A program made the translations under genes and the position numbers. From VRUE01 sp963698085 (lineage in GTDB: Bacteria; Actinomycetota; Thermoleophilia; Solirubrobacterales; 70-9): a stretch of DNA of 64,000 nt. The stretch is from contig OY969122.1 of NCBI GenBank assembly GCA_963698085.1, positions 682,001 to 746,000 on the forward strand, read 5' to 3'. The notes below the pieces were generated by a model, which saw nothing but the letters and a program-made list of their open reading frames with translations, was not told the DNA's origin and did no database searches. The first letter of the stretch is position 1; each line of letters opens with the position of its first letter. Positions 31,319 through 39,188 of the stretch are shown here, one piece after another.

Positions 31319-32686
31319 ATAGGGGACCAGGAGCAGGGTCGTCACCCGCAGGCCCTCGGCGAGGTTGTAGAGAACCTCGTCGAGGCGCTCGGGGTCGGCC
31401 TCGTCCTTGGCCAGCTCCCAGGGGCGGGTCTCCTCGACGTAGCGGTTGAGGCGACGGACCAGCTTCCAGGCCTCCTCCAGCGCCTGGGTCAACTCGGCCC
31501 GGTCGAGCAGCTCGCTGAAACGCTCAACGACTCCTTCGAAGTCCTCCTCCAGAACCGCGTCGACCGCCGCCTCCGGGACGACCCCGTCGCGGTAGCGGTC
31601 GACCATCGCCAGCACGCGGCTCGCCAGGTTGCCGAAGTCGTTGGCCAGCTCGGCCTCATAACGGGCCTCGAAGCCAGCAGTCGAGATCGAGCCGTCCTGG
31701 CCGAAGCTGACCTCGCGGAAGCAGTAGAAGCGCAGCGCATCGGCGCCGAAGCGGTCGATGACGTCGAACGGGTCGAGCACGTTGCCGAGCGACTTCGACA
31801 TCTTTTTCTCGCCCATCAGCAGGAAACCGTGGATCGCCATCCGCTGCGGCGGCTCCAGATCCGCCGCCCAGAGCAGCGCCGGCCAGATCACCGCGTGGAA
31901 CTTGAGGATGTCCTTGGCCATCACGTGCAGGTTGGCCGGCCAGAAGCGCGCGGTCAGGTCCTCGCCCTCGCGGGCAAAGCCAAGCGCGGTGACGTAGTTG
32001 AGCAGGGCGTCGAACCAGACGTACATCCGTTGCTCGGGGTCCCAGGGCAGCCGCATCCCCCACTTCAGCTTCGGCCGCGAGAGCGAGACGTCCTCGAGCC
32101 CTCCCTTGATGAATGAGATCGCCTCGTTGCGTCGGAACTCGGGAACGACGAAGTCCGGACGCTCCTCGTAGAGACCTTCGAGCTGCGCTTGAAATGCAGA
32201 GAGCCTGAAGAACCAGTTCTCCTCCCGAACCCGCTCCAGCGGGATCTCGTGGATCGGGCAGGTCTGCCCCGGGCCCAGCTCGCGCTCGGTCTTGAAATCG
32301 GCGCAGCGCGGGCAGTACCAACCTTCGTAGGTGCCCTTGCTGACCCAGCCGTTGTCGTAGACGCGCTGCATGATCTCGGCGACGCGCTCGGCATGGCGGG
32401 GATCGGAGGTGCGAATGAAGAAGTCGTTGGTGGCGTCGATGATCGGCATCAATTCTTCGAACTTGGCCGCGTTGCGGTCGGCCAACTCCTGCGGCGTCAC
32501 CCCCTCGCGCTCGGCCGCGTTCTCGATCGGCTCGCCGTGCTCGTCGGTACCGGTGAGGAAGAAGACGTCCTCGCCGCGCTGGCGCATGTGGCGGGCGAGG
32601 ATGTCCGCCGCCATCGTCGAGTAGGCATGGCCGAGGTGCGGCTCGGCATTGACGTAGTAGATCGGCGTCGTGACGTAGTAGGACAT
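31181..32686 (-). CDS. metG: Methionyl-tRNA synthetase
   Basis: A 501-residue class I synthetase: MSYYVTTPIYYVNAEPHLGH (HLGH = HIGH motif), TGTDEHGEPI, the zinc-knuckle region YCPRCADFKTERE with CPIHEIP, NWFFRLS, MYVWFDALLNYVTALG, KDILKFHAVIWPALL, GFLLMGEKKMSKSLGN (KMSKS motif) and ALRFYCFREVSFGQDGSIS, with an alpha-helical anticodon-binding domain (NRYVEETRPWELAKD). It lacks the C-terminal tRNA-binding EMAP-like domain, as many actinobacterial MetRS do. It charges tRNA-Met. Downstream of rsmI and a ROK kinase on the same strand, separated from rsmI by a perfect 20-bp inverted repeat. Confidence 0.95.
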   Translation of the reverse strand: MSYYVTTPIYYVNAEPHLGHAYSTMAADILARHMRQRGEDVFFLTGTDEHGEPIENAAEREGVTPQELADRNAAKFEELMPIIDATNDFFIRTSDPRHAERVAEIMQRVYDNGWVSKGTYEGWYCPRCADFKTERELGPGQTCPIHEIPLERVREENWFFRLSAFQAQLEGLYEERPDFVVPEFRRNEAISFIKGGLEDVSLSRPKLKWGMRLPWDPEQRMYVWFDALLNYVTALGFAREGEDLTARFWPANLHVMAKDILKFHAVIWPALLWAADLEPPQRMAIHGFLLMGEKKMSKSLGNVLDPFDVIDRFGADALRFYCFREVSFGQDGSISTAGFEARYEAELANDFGNLASRVLAMVDRYRDGVVPEAAVDAVLEEDFEGVVERFSELLDRAELTQALEEAWKLVRRLNRYVEETRPWELAKDEADPERLDEVLYNLAEGLRVTTLLLVPYLPRTSEQLLAALGEESRGLAELGSRPGGQRAERVPPLFPKIEAPA

Positions 32687-32710
32687 CGCCGGCCAGGCTA
32701 GTTCACCGGC

Positions 32711-32753
32711 GCGGTCGAGGTTTGTACCGCATGGCGGTACAAACCTCGACCGC
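32711..32753. repeat. Perfect 20-bp inverted repeat between rsmI and metG
   Basis: GCGGTCGAGGTTTGTACCGC (32711-32730), 3-nt spacer ATG, and the exact complement (32734-32753). It fills most of the 67-bp gap and touches the rsmI stop codon (32754-32756). It would form a very strong hairpin in the rsmI-metG transcript, with no T-run. Confidence 0.85.
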
Positions 32754-33581
32754 TCACTTGCGTGGCTCGCGGCCGGTCAGCGCGCGGTAGAGATCGTTGG
32801 CGCGGGTGCCGGTCAGGGCGGCGACGACGCTGGCGGCGGCGCGCGGGCGGGCGCCGGACTGGACCAAGTGGCGGAGCGCGTCGACGGCGAAGCCGACGTC
32901 TTTGTCGTGATCCTCGGCGGAGGCCGGCCCGATCACCAAGACGATCTCCCCCTTGACGTCGCCGCGGAAGCGGCGTGCCAGCTCGGCGAGGGTGCCGCGC
33001 GAGACCTCCTCGTGCATCTTGGTCAGCTCGCGGCAGACGGCGGCGGGACGATCGGCGGCGATCGCGGCCAGGGCGGCGAGCGAGTCCCCCACTCGGCGTG
33101 GCGACTCGAAGGCGATCACGGTCTCGGTCGAGCGCAGCACGCGCTCCATCTCGCCGGAGCGCTTGGGCAGGAAGCCCTCGAAGCGCCAGCGGTCGGTCGG
33201 CAGCCCCGAGGCGACCAGCGCCATCGGCACGACGGACGGACCGGGCAGGACGGTGACGTCGAGGTTGCGGTCGATGCAACGGCGGATCAGACGGAAGCCA
33301 GGGTCGGAGATCGCCGGCATGCCAGCGTCGGAGACGAGGACCACGACCTCGCCGCGTTCGACCCGCTGCGCCAGCTCGATCGCCCGCGGCGCTTCGTTGC
33401 CCTCATGGATCGAGATCAGTGGCGGGGCTGGACGGATGCCGAGCTTGTCGAGCAAGCCACCGGTCCGGCGCGTGTCCTCGCAGGCGATGTAGTCGGCGGA
33501 GACGAGCGCGTCGCGGGCACGGATCGTGATGTCGTCGAGGTTGCCGATCGGGGTCGGGCAGACGATCAGCAACCCCGGCAT
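32754..33581 (-). CDS. rsmI: 16S rRNA 2'-O-ribose C1402 methyltransferase
   Basis: A 275-residue SAM-dependent tetrapyrrole-methylase-fold enzyme: LLIVCPTPIGNLDDITIRAR (family P-T-P-I-G-N-L-x-D-I-T signature), ACEDTRRTGGLLDKLGI, ISIHEGNE, VVLVSDAGMPAISDPGFRLI (SAM-binding S-D-A-G-x-P-x-I-S-D-P-G), VTVLPGPSVVPMALVASGLP, FEGFLPKRSGEMER and VCRELTKMHEEVSRGTL. It methylates C1402 of 16S rRNA together with RsmH. ATG at 33581 touches the stop of the upstream ROK kinase gene (1-nt overlap), and a hairpin separates it from metG. Confidence 0.93.
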   Translation of the reverse strand: MPGLLIVCPTPIGNLDDITIRARDALVSADYIACEDTRRTGGLLDKLGIRPAPPLISIHEGNEAPRAIELAQRVERGEVVVLVSDAGMPAISDPGFRLIRRCIDRNLDVTVLPGPSVVPMALVASGLPTDRWRFEGFLPKRSGEMERVLRSTETVIAFESPRRVGDSLAALAAIAADRPAAVCRELTKMHEEVSRGTLAELARRFRGDVKGEIVLVIGPASAEDHDKDVGFAVDALRHLVQSGARPRAAASVVAALTGTRANDLYRALTGREPRK

Positions 33582-34540
33582 CAGCCTTGCCGCTCCAGTT
33601 CGATCCGCGCCATCGCGGCAGCGCCGATCATCCCCGCGTCCTCGCCCAGCTCGGCCGCCACGACCGGCGTCTGGTTCATCGGCTTCAGCGCCCGGGCTTG
33701 GAGCTCGCGACGCGCCGGGTCGAGCAGCAGGTCGCCGGCTGCCATCACGCCGCCCCCGACGACGATCACTTCCGGCTCGAAGAGGTTGGCGAAGCTGGCG
33801 AGAGCGACGCCGAGGCGGCTGCCGACGAGGTCGAAGACTCCGATCGCGGTCTCGTCGCCCTCCTTGGCCGCGACCGTGACCGCCCTGCCGTCGACCGGCT
33901 GGCCTTCGGCAAGAAGCTTGCCGAGCGTTGAGTCGGGGTTGCTTTCGGCCGCCGCCTGCCCTTCGCGGCCGATCGCGGTTCCGGAGGCGAACGCCTCAAC
34001 GCAACCGCGGTTGGGACAGTTGCCCTGGCAGCTGGGCCCATCCATCTGGATCGCCATGTGGCCGAGCTCGGCACCGGCGCCGATCGAGCCGCGGTAGATC
34101 TCACCACCGAGGATGAGGCCGCCGCCGATCCCGGTGCCGATCGTCAGCATGACGGCGTTCTCGGTTCCCCGCGCGGCACCGAAAAGGTGCTCGGCCAACG
34201 CCGCCACGTTGGCGTCGTTGTCGACAAAGGTGGGCAGGCCGGTCCGTTCGACAACGAGGTCACGGATCGGCAAATTCTCGATTGGCAGGTTGACCGCCGC
34301 GATCGCGAGACCTTTCTCGTGGTCGATCGTCGCCGGGATTCCCATCCCGATCGCCTCAACGCCGGCACGCTCCGTCCGCGCCTCCTCGATCTCGCGGACC
34401 AGCAGCTCGACCAGGTCGTCCTCGCCCTCACCGGCGGAGCGCTCGCGGCTCTCCCAGACCGTTTTGGATTCCTCGTCGAGGACTCCGAGCAGCATCTTGG
34501 TGCCGCCCAAATCGACGCCTATCGCTTCGGCCTGGCTCAT
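33581..34540 (-). CDS. ROK family sugar kinase (glucokinase)
   Basis: A 319-residue ROK protein: IGVDLGGTKMLLGVLDEE (phosphate-1 loop), IGMGIPATIDHEKGL, FVDNDANVAALAEHLFGAA with catalytic Asp, MLTIGTGIGGGLILGG, GAGAELGHMAIQMDG, and the zinc motif CQGNCPNRGCVEAFASG. These are the hallmarks of ROK glucokinases, which phosphorylate glucose with ATP. ATG 34540 is chosen because the family begins directly with IGVDxGGTK; the longer open frame upstream overlaps the divergent LCP gene. The gene heads a minus-strand cluster with rsmI and metG, although no functional link between them is evident. Glucokinase is the likeliest activity but other hexoses are possible. Confidence 0.88.
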   Translation of the reverse strand: MSQAEAIGVDLGGTKMLLGVLDEESKTVWESRERSAGEGEDDLVELLVREIEEARTERAGVEAIGMGIPATIDHEKGLAIAAVNLPIENLPIRDLVVERTGLPTFVDNDANVAALAEHLFGAARGTENAVMLTIGTGIGGGLILGGEIYRGSIGAGAELGHMAIQMDGPSCQGNCPNRGCVEAFASGTAIGREGQAAAESNPDSTLGKLLAEGQPVDGRAVTVAAKEGDETAIGVFDLVGSRLGVALASFANLFEPEVIVVGGGVMAAGDLLLDPARRELQARALKPMNQTPVVAAELGEDAGMIGAAAMARIELERQG

Positions 34541-34588
34541 CGCATTTCGCGGGCGACCGCGTACATCGGCATGATTCCGGAGTCTTTC

Positions 34589-35821
34589 ATGGCAAACGAC
34601 GGCGAGCAGCGGCCCTCCGGGCCGCCCGATTACAAGGTCTACCGAGCCCGCCGGGGGCTCCTCTCGCGCTTCCGTAAGCCCGACCTCTCCGGTCTGCGCG
34701 AGCGCGAGTGGCGGGCGCCGAAGCTGCCCGGGAGGCCCGGCGGGCCGGGTCGCGAGCGCGGACCGCGGCCGGAGCGCCCGTGGATCAAGCGGGTGCTGAA
34801 GTGGACCGGCATCGCCGTGGCGGCCTGGGTCTTCCTCAGCTTTCTCGCCTTCGCGGTCTCTGCTCAGCTGCAGTCCTTCAAGCTCTCCGGTGAGGCGAAG
34901 TCGACCCTGCACGGCAACCCGCTGCTGCTGTTCGACCCGCAAACGATCCTCGTCATCGGCACCGATGCCCGCCCGCCCGACACCAAAGAGCCGGGCGCAG
35001 CGCCCTCAGAGGAGTGCTTTGAACAGCAGTCGCATGGTGACGTCCCGCATGGTGAGTGCTCGTTCGGCGAATTCCGTGCCGACACCCTGATGCTGATCCG
35101 TGCCGGCGGGGGCGCCTTCCGCAAACTCTCCATTCCGCGCGACGTCTACGCCGAGATCCCCGGCCAGAGCCCGCAGGAGATCAACGGCGCCTTCGCCTTC
35201 GGCGGCGCCGGGGCGCAGATCGAAGCGATCGAGGACTTCCTCGAGATCGAAGTCGACCACGTCGCGATCGTCGATTTCACCGGCTTCGAAGACCTGATCG
35301 ACGCGGTCGGCGGAGTGGTCGTCGACGTGCCGGTGAAGATCTGCGCTGACATATCCGGGGGCGCCGGCGGTGGTCAGGGGGGCGGCACCGTGCGGCTCGC
35401 CAAGGGCGACAACACCCTAAATGGCGAAAAGGCCCTGATCTACGCCCGCATACGTAAGCCCACCCCCTGTCCCGGGCCGGGACCGAGCGCCTTCAGCCTC
35501 GGCTACGACGACTTCGACCGGGCCAAGGCCCAGCAGGATGTGATCAGCGGCATCAAGGGTCGCCTCACCGACCCGCTCCGCCTCCCCTACAACTTCGTCA
35601 AGGGCCCGATCATCGGCTGGGAGGCACCGAAAGCCTTCGTCAGCGACATGGGCTTCCTGACCATGCCACAACTCATCGTCGCGGCAGCGATCGGTGGCGA
35701 AAGTGATGCCGACATCCTCTGCCAGGGAGAAAACTCAGGCTGCTCCCCGGGCCCATCCGGGTCGATCGAAGTTCCAGATTCCGAGCGGCGGCGAGCTGTC
35801 AAGAAGCTGCTGGGCGAATAG
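34589..35821 (+). CDS. LCP (LytR-CpsA-Psr) family cell-wall glycopolymer ligase
   Basis: A 410-residue protein: a basic cytoplasmic tail (KVYRARRGLLSRFRKPD), one membrane helix (WTGIAVAAWVFLSFLAFAVS), and the extracytoplasmic LCP domain: QTILVIGTDARP, FRADTLMLIRAGGGAFRKLS, IPRDVYAEIPG, EINGAFAFGGA, VDHVAIVDFTGFEDLIDAVG, GEKALIYARIRKP and DDFDRAKAQQDVISGIKGRL. The conserved Arg and Asp residues (GTDAR, R-x-D-T, S-I-P-R-D) bind the polyprenyl-pyrophosphate. LCP proteins attach teichoic acid-like or arabinogalactan polymers to peptidoglycan. Start ATG 34589 has GGAG 6 nt upstream. Two Cys pairs in insertions (CFEQQ, CSFGEF) are unusual. Confidence 0.9.
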   Translation: MANDGEQRPSGPPDYKVYRARRGLLSRFRKPDLSGLREREWRAPKLPGRPGGPGRERGPRPERPWIKRVLKWTGIAVAAWVFLSFLAFAVSAQLQSFKLSGEAKSTLHGNPLLLFDPQTILVIGTDARPPDTKEPGAAPSEECFEQQSHGDVPHGECSFGEFRADTLMLIRAGGGAFRKLSIPRDVYAEIPGQSPQEINGAFAFGGAGAQIEAIEDFLEIEVDHVAIVDFTGFEDLIDAVGGVVVDVPVKICADISGGAGGGQGGGTVRLAKGDNTLNGEKALIYARIRKPTPCPGPGPSAFSLGYDDFDRAKAQQDVISGIKGRLTDPLRLPYNFVKGPIIGWEAPKAFVSDMGFLTMPQLIVAAAIGGESDADILCQGENSGCSPGPSGSIEVPDSERRRAVKKLLGE

Positions 35822-35862
35822 CCTGGTGGTGAGGGGCGGATGGGGTGGCCTCAACGAAACGC

Positions 35863-36159
35863 CTAATCGGCTTTGGCCGGAGCCTTCGAGTCGCTTGACT
35901 TCGACTCCGAGGTCTTGGAGTCGGAAGAGTCCTTCGAGCTCTCCGATGAGCTTCCGTCGGAGGAGCTGCCGTTGGCGCCGGTCTTCTTCCCGTAGTCGGT
36001 GTTGTGGAAGCCCGAGCCCTTGAAGTGGATTGCTACGGGGTGCAGGACGCGTTCGGCGGGGGCGCCGCACTCCTGGCACTTGCTCAACGGCTCGTCGCTC
36101 ATCTTCTGGATCACGTCGAAGACGTGGCCGCTGGTGCATTTGTACTCGTAGATCGGCAT
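35863..36159 (-). CDS. FmdB-type zinc-ribbon protein
   Basis: A 98-residue protein: MPIYEYKCTSGHVFDVIQKM followed by SKCQECGAPAERVLHPVAI, i.e. the FmdB/CxxC zinc ribbon (C-x-x-G-H ... C-x-x-C), then FKGSGFHNTDY typical of the family. The C-terminal 40 residues are almost entirely Ser, Asp, Lys and Glu (a repeated SSDS/SSES pattern), probably disordered. Described as a putative regulatory or zinc-binding protein; actual role unknown. Divergent from glycyl-tRNA synthetase with only 37 bp between starts. Confidence 0.88.
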   Translation of the reverse strand: MPIYEYKCTSGHVFDVIQKMSDEPLSKCQECGAPAERVLHPVAIHFKGSGFHNTDYGKKTGANGSSSDGSSSESSKDSSDSKTSESKSSDSKAPAKAD

Positions 36160-36196
36160 GGCGGTGGGCGATTATCGCAGCCGATACGGTTCCGCC

Positions 36197-37588
36197 ATGG
36201 CAAGCACCGAGCAACAGGCCCCCGGCGTGGAGACGACGATGGAGGAGATCGTCGCGCTCTGCAAGCGGCGCGGCTTCGTCTTCTCCTCCTCCGAGATATA
36301 CGGCGGCCTCGGCTCGACCTACGACTACGGTCACTACGGCGTGCTGCTGAAGAACAACGTCAAAGCCGAGTGGTGGCGGGCAATGCTGCAGGAACGCGAC
36401 GACATCGTCGCGCTCGACTCGGCAATCCTCCAGCACCCGCGGGTCTGGGAGGCCTCGGGACACCTCGAGGGCTTCACCGACCCACTTGTCCAGTGCCTGG
36501 GCAAGTGCAAGCGGCGCTGGCGCGAGGACCATCTGCGCGAGGCGGTCGAAGCCGAAGGCGGTGACCCCGACGCGGAGCTGCGCTGCCCCGAGTGCGGCGG
36601 CGAGCTCTCAGAGCCGCGCCAGTTCAACCTGATGTTCGAGACCCACATCGGGCCGGTCGCCGGCGAGGGCTCGGAGGTCTACCTGCGCCCGGAGACCGCG
36701 CAGGGCATCTTCATCAACTTCAAGAACGTGCTCGGCTTCGCCCGTAAGAAGCCACCCTTCGGGATCGCCCAGATCGGCAAGTCCTTCCGCAACGAGATCA
36801 CCCCCGGCAACTTCATCTTCCGCACCCGCGAGTTCGAGCAGATGGAGATGGAGTTCTTCGTCCCGCCGGCCGAAGCCGAGAAGTGGCACAAGCTCTGGAT
36901 GGAGGAGCGCGAGCGCTGGTACACCGAGCTCGGCATCCGCCCCGACCTGCTGCGGGTGCGCGCCCACGGCGCCGAGGAGCTCTCGCACTACTCCTCGGCG
37001 ACGAGCGACATCGAGTACCTCTTCCCGATCGGTTGGTCGGAGCTGGAGGGGATCGCCAACCGCGGCGACTTCGACCTCACCCAGCACGCCAAGTTCAGCG
37101 GCGAGAAGCTCGAGTACTTCGACCAGCAGACCAAAGAGCGCTACGTGCCGCACGTGATCGAGCCCGCCGCCGGCGCCGACCGCGCGACCCTCGCCTTCCT
37201 GGTCGACTCCTATGACGTTGAGGAGGTGGAGGGACGCCAGCGCACGGTGCTGCGCCTGCACCCGCGCCTCGCCCCGGTCAAGGTCGCGGTCCTCCCACTC
37301 GTCTCCAAGGAGGGCATGCCGGAGAAGGCTCGCGAGCTCTTCGAGCAGATCCGCCGCCGCGTCCCAGCCGAGTTCGACGAGGGCGGCTCGATCGGCAAGC
37401 GCTACCGCCGCCAGGACGAGATCGGCACCCCCTGGGGCATAACCGTCGACCACCAGACGATGGAAGACGACACGGTGACCCTCCGCGACCGCGACTCGCT
37501 GGAGCAGACTCGGGTTCCGATCGAGGGCCTGGCGGATGACCTCGCCTCCCGCCTCGCGCAGCCTTGGCACAGCCCGAAGCTGAGCTAG
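36197..37588 (+). CDS. glyS: Glycyl-tRNA synthetase (dimeric type)
   Basis: A class II synthetase of about 463 residues: MEEIVALCKRRGFVFSSSEI, YGGLGSTYDYGHYGVLLKNN, the zinc-binding CPECGGELSEPRQFNLMF, YLRPETAQGIFINFKNVL (the bacterial/eukaryotic-type GlyRS signature), GIAQIGKSFRNEITPGNFIF (motif 2), FRTREFEQMEMEFFVPP, IGWSELEGIANRGDFDLTQH, and the C-terminal anticodon-binding domain (VKVAVLPLVSKEGMPEKARE). This is the homodimeric alpha2 type. ATG 36197 is used; the upstream ATG 36158 overlaps the divergent fmdB start and adds 13 non-conserved residues. Confidence 0.95.
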   Translation: MASTEQQAPGVETTMEEIVALCKRRGFVFSSSEIYGGLGSTYDYGHYGVLLKNNVKAEWWRAMLQERDDIVALDSAILQHPRVWEASGHLEGFTDPLVQCLGKCKRRWREDHLREAVEAEGGDPDAELRCPECGGELSEPRQFNLMFETHIGPVAGEGSEVYLRPETAQGIFINFKNVLGFARKKPPFGIAQIGKSFRNEITPGNFIFRTREFEQMEMEFFVPPAEAEKWHKLWMEERERWYTELGIRPDLLRVRAHGAEELSHYSSATSDIEYLFPIGWSELEGIANRGDFDLTQHAKFSGEKLEYFDQQTKERYVPHVIEPAAGADRATLAFLVDSYDVEEVEGRQRTVLRLHPRLAPVKVAVLPLVSKEGMPEKARELFEQIRRRVPAEFDEGGSIGKRYRRQDEIGTPWGITVDHQTMEDDTVTLRDRDSLEQTRVPIEGLADDLASRLAQPWHSPKLS

Positions 37589-38629
37589 CTACGTAACCAG
37601 ACTGAGAAAGCGGGTGACGGCGGCCGCGTCGGCCTCGAGGGCCTTGGCGACCTTGGCCGGTAGGCGCTGCAGAGGATCGATAGTCAGCGTTCCGCCAGCC
37701 AGACCCCACTTGGCGACGGCGCGGCCGTTGGCCATGGCGAAGGGATGGAACATCCCGTTGCGGGTGACGAGGTTCGTGTGCTTGCCGAGGATGTCCTCGC
37801 GCGAGGTCCAGCCGAGCAGGACGGGATCGAAGGCGCCGAGCAGGCGCGGCGGTGGCAGCTTCTCGGGGGTGGGGCGCTTGGCGAGGCGGACCAAGCCGTC
37901 TTCCCTCTCCTCCAGCTCGGAGCCGATCGCCTTCAGGCCGGCGCGGGCGTCACGCAGCGGCAGGCCGGCCCACCTGGCGAGGTCGCGATCGTTCGCCGGC
38001 TGGTGACCGACCAGGTAGCGACGCGCCAACTCCGCCAGCGCCTTCTCTCGATCCGGTGGACTGGGTTCTCCTAGCCAATCGCGGACGAGGACATAGGCAT
38101 GCTGTTTGCCCACCATCGGTCCGCGTACGGCTATCCCACGCACGGCGGAGAGAAAGAGTAGGTGGATCATCGCCTGGTTCGCGGTCCGTACGCCGGCGGC
38201 TTCAAGTCGCTCGCGCAGCTGGACTCGCGTCAGCGGCCCCTCGTCCGCGAGTGCCTTCTCGATCACCCCCATCGCCCGCTCGGCCTCCGCCTCGCTCACT
38301 CCCTCCTGGCGCAACCGCCGACTGCTCGACGACAGCAGCGGCGGCGTGGTCAGCGACTGCAGCAGCGGATAGTCGTTGCTGTGTACAAGGTGCAGGGTGC
38401 CGCGGTTGAGCCAGGTGACGATCAGCTCGCGCTCCGCCAAAGACCGCTCGACGTCGGCCGCAGCCAGACCCTCGGTCCGGGCCCGCACGGCGAGACGGAA
38501 GCCACGCGGGTCCTGACCCTGCACCGCGAGCAGGCGCTCGGCGACATCCGCGGGACGGCCAAGCGGCGGCCCCGTGAGGGCCTGCGCCGTGAAGCGTTCG
38601 GCGAGTATTGCTCGGCTAGCTGACTTCAA
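37589..38629 (-). CDS. Winged-helix DNA-binding protein, HTH_42 (AlkZ/YcaQ-like)
   Basis: A 346-residue protein of the HTH_42 superfamily: LLAVQGQDPRGFRLAVRAR (the Q-x-Q/D motif that in AlkZ/YcaQ DNA glycosylases is catalytic), SLAERELIVTWLNRGTLHLV, ANQAMIHLLFLSAVRGIAVR, YLVGHQPANDRDLARWAGLP, and a C-terminal beta domain (LLGAFDPVLLGWTSREDILG, MFHPFAMANGRAVAKWGLAG). AlkZ enzymes unhook interstrand crosslinks and alkylated bases; many HTH_42 members are of unknown function. The start is a TTG at 38629, overlapping the FKBP stop by 14 nt, the only candidate that preserves the conserved N-terminus. Confidence 0.75.
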   Translation of the reverse strand: MKSASRAILAERFTAQALTGPPLGRPADVAERLLAVQGQDPRGFRLAVRARTEGLAAADVERSLAERELIVTWLNRGTLHLVHSNDYPLLQSLTTPPLLSSSSRRLRQEGVSEAEAERAMGVIEKALADEGPLTRVQLRERLEAAGVRTANQAMIHLLFLSAVRGIAVRGPMVGKQHAYVLVRDWLGEPSPPDREKALAELARRYLVGHQPANDRDLARWAGLPLRDARAGLKAIGSELEEREDGLVRLAKRPTPEKLPPPRLLGAFDPVLLGWTSREDILGKHTNLVTRNGMFHPFAMANGRAVAKWGLAGGTLTIDPLQRLPAKVAKALEADAAAVTRFLSLVT

Positions 38630-39128
38630 GCAGGTCGATCACGAACACGAGCGTTTCGTTCGGACCGATCAAGGGTGGTGCGCCACTTTCGCCGTAAGCG
38701 AGTTCGGGAGGGATGACCAGCTCGCGCTGTCCGCCGACCTTCATGCCTTCCACACCCTGGTCCCAGCCGGGGATCACTTCGCTAGCGCCGAGGGTGAAGC
38801 TGAACGGTTCGCCGCGGTTCCAAGAAGCGTCGAACTCTTTGCCGCTGTCGAAGCCGACGCCGACGTACTGGACCGTCACTTTGTCGCCAGATTTGGCTTC
38901 GGCACCGGCGCCTTCGATCAGGTCCGTCTCTTCGAGCTGTTTCGGCGGAGCGCCGCTTGGCACCGTGACCTTGGGCTTGCTCCGGTTCGAGGCGTCATCG
39001 CTGGATTCGGGCGCTTCCGCGGCCGCCGCATCCGTCGAGCCAGCCGAATCGCTCGAGGAATCGTCGTCGCCGCAACCGCCTACAGCGAGGACCGCGCACG
39101 CAGCGATGGTCAAGATCAGCGTCTTCAT
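38616..39128 (-). CDS. FKBP-type peptidyl-prolyl isomerase lipoprotein
   Basis: A 170-residue lipoprotein: signal TLILTIAACAVLAVGGCGDD with lipobox VGGC, a Ser/Asp/Ala linker, and an FKBP domain: EETDLIEGAGAEAKSGDKVT, VQYVGVGFDSGKEFDASWNR, FSFTLGASEVIPGWDQGVEG, MKVGGQRELVIPPELAYGES and GPNETLVFVIDLLEV. Active-site residues (Y, D, F, V-I-P-G-W, Y) are in place. It would catalyse prolyl isomerisation during folding of exported proteins. A paralogue lies 1 kb away (40054-40629). Transcription probably starts just upstream because a TAGGAT -10 sits 9 nt before the ATG. Confidence 0.9.
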   Translation of the reverse strand: MKTLILTIAACAVLAVGGCGDDDSSSDSAGSTDAAAAEAPESSDDASNRSKPKVTVPSGAPPKQLEETDLIEGAGAEAKSGDKVTVQYVGVGFDSGKEFDASWNRGEPFSFTLGASEVIPGWDQGVEGMKVGGQRELVIPPELAYGESGAPPLIGPNETLVFVIDLLEVS

Positions 39129-39137
39129 GCTGCGGGC

Positions 39138-39151
39138 ATCCTAAGCAATCG
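39138..39151 (-). promoter_or_regulatory. Conserved promoter block of the first FKBP gene
   Basis: The minus strand reads CGATTGCTTAGGAT, identical to the block before the second FKBP gene (40637-40650). TAGGAT fits a -10 hexamer ending 9 nt before the ATG, implying a leaderless or nearly leaderless mRNA. Confidence 0.5.
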
Positions 39152-39188
39152 TCCGCCGGACTGATTTTCCGGCCAGTAGGGTCGAGCG

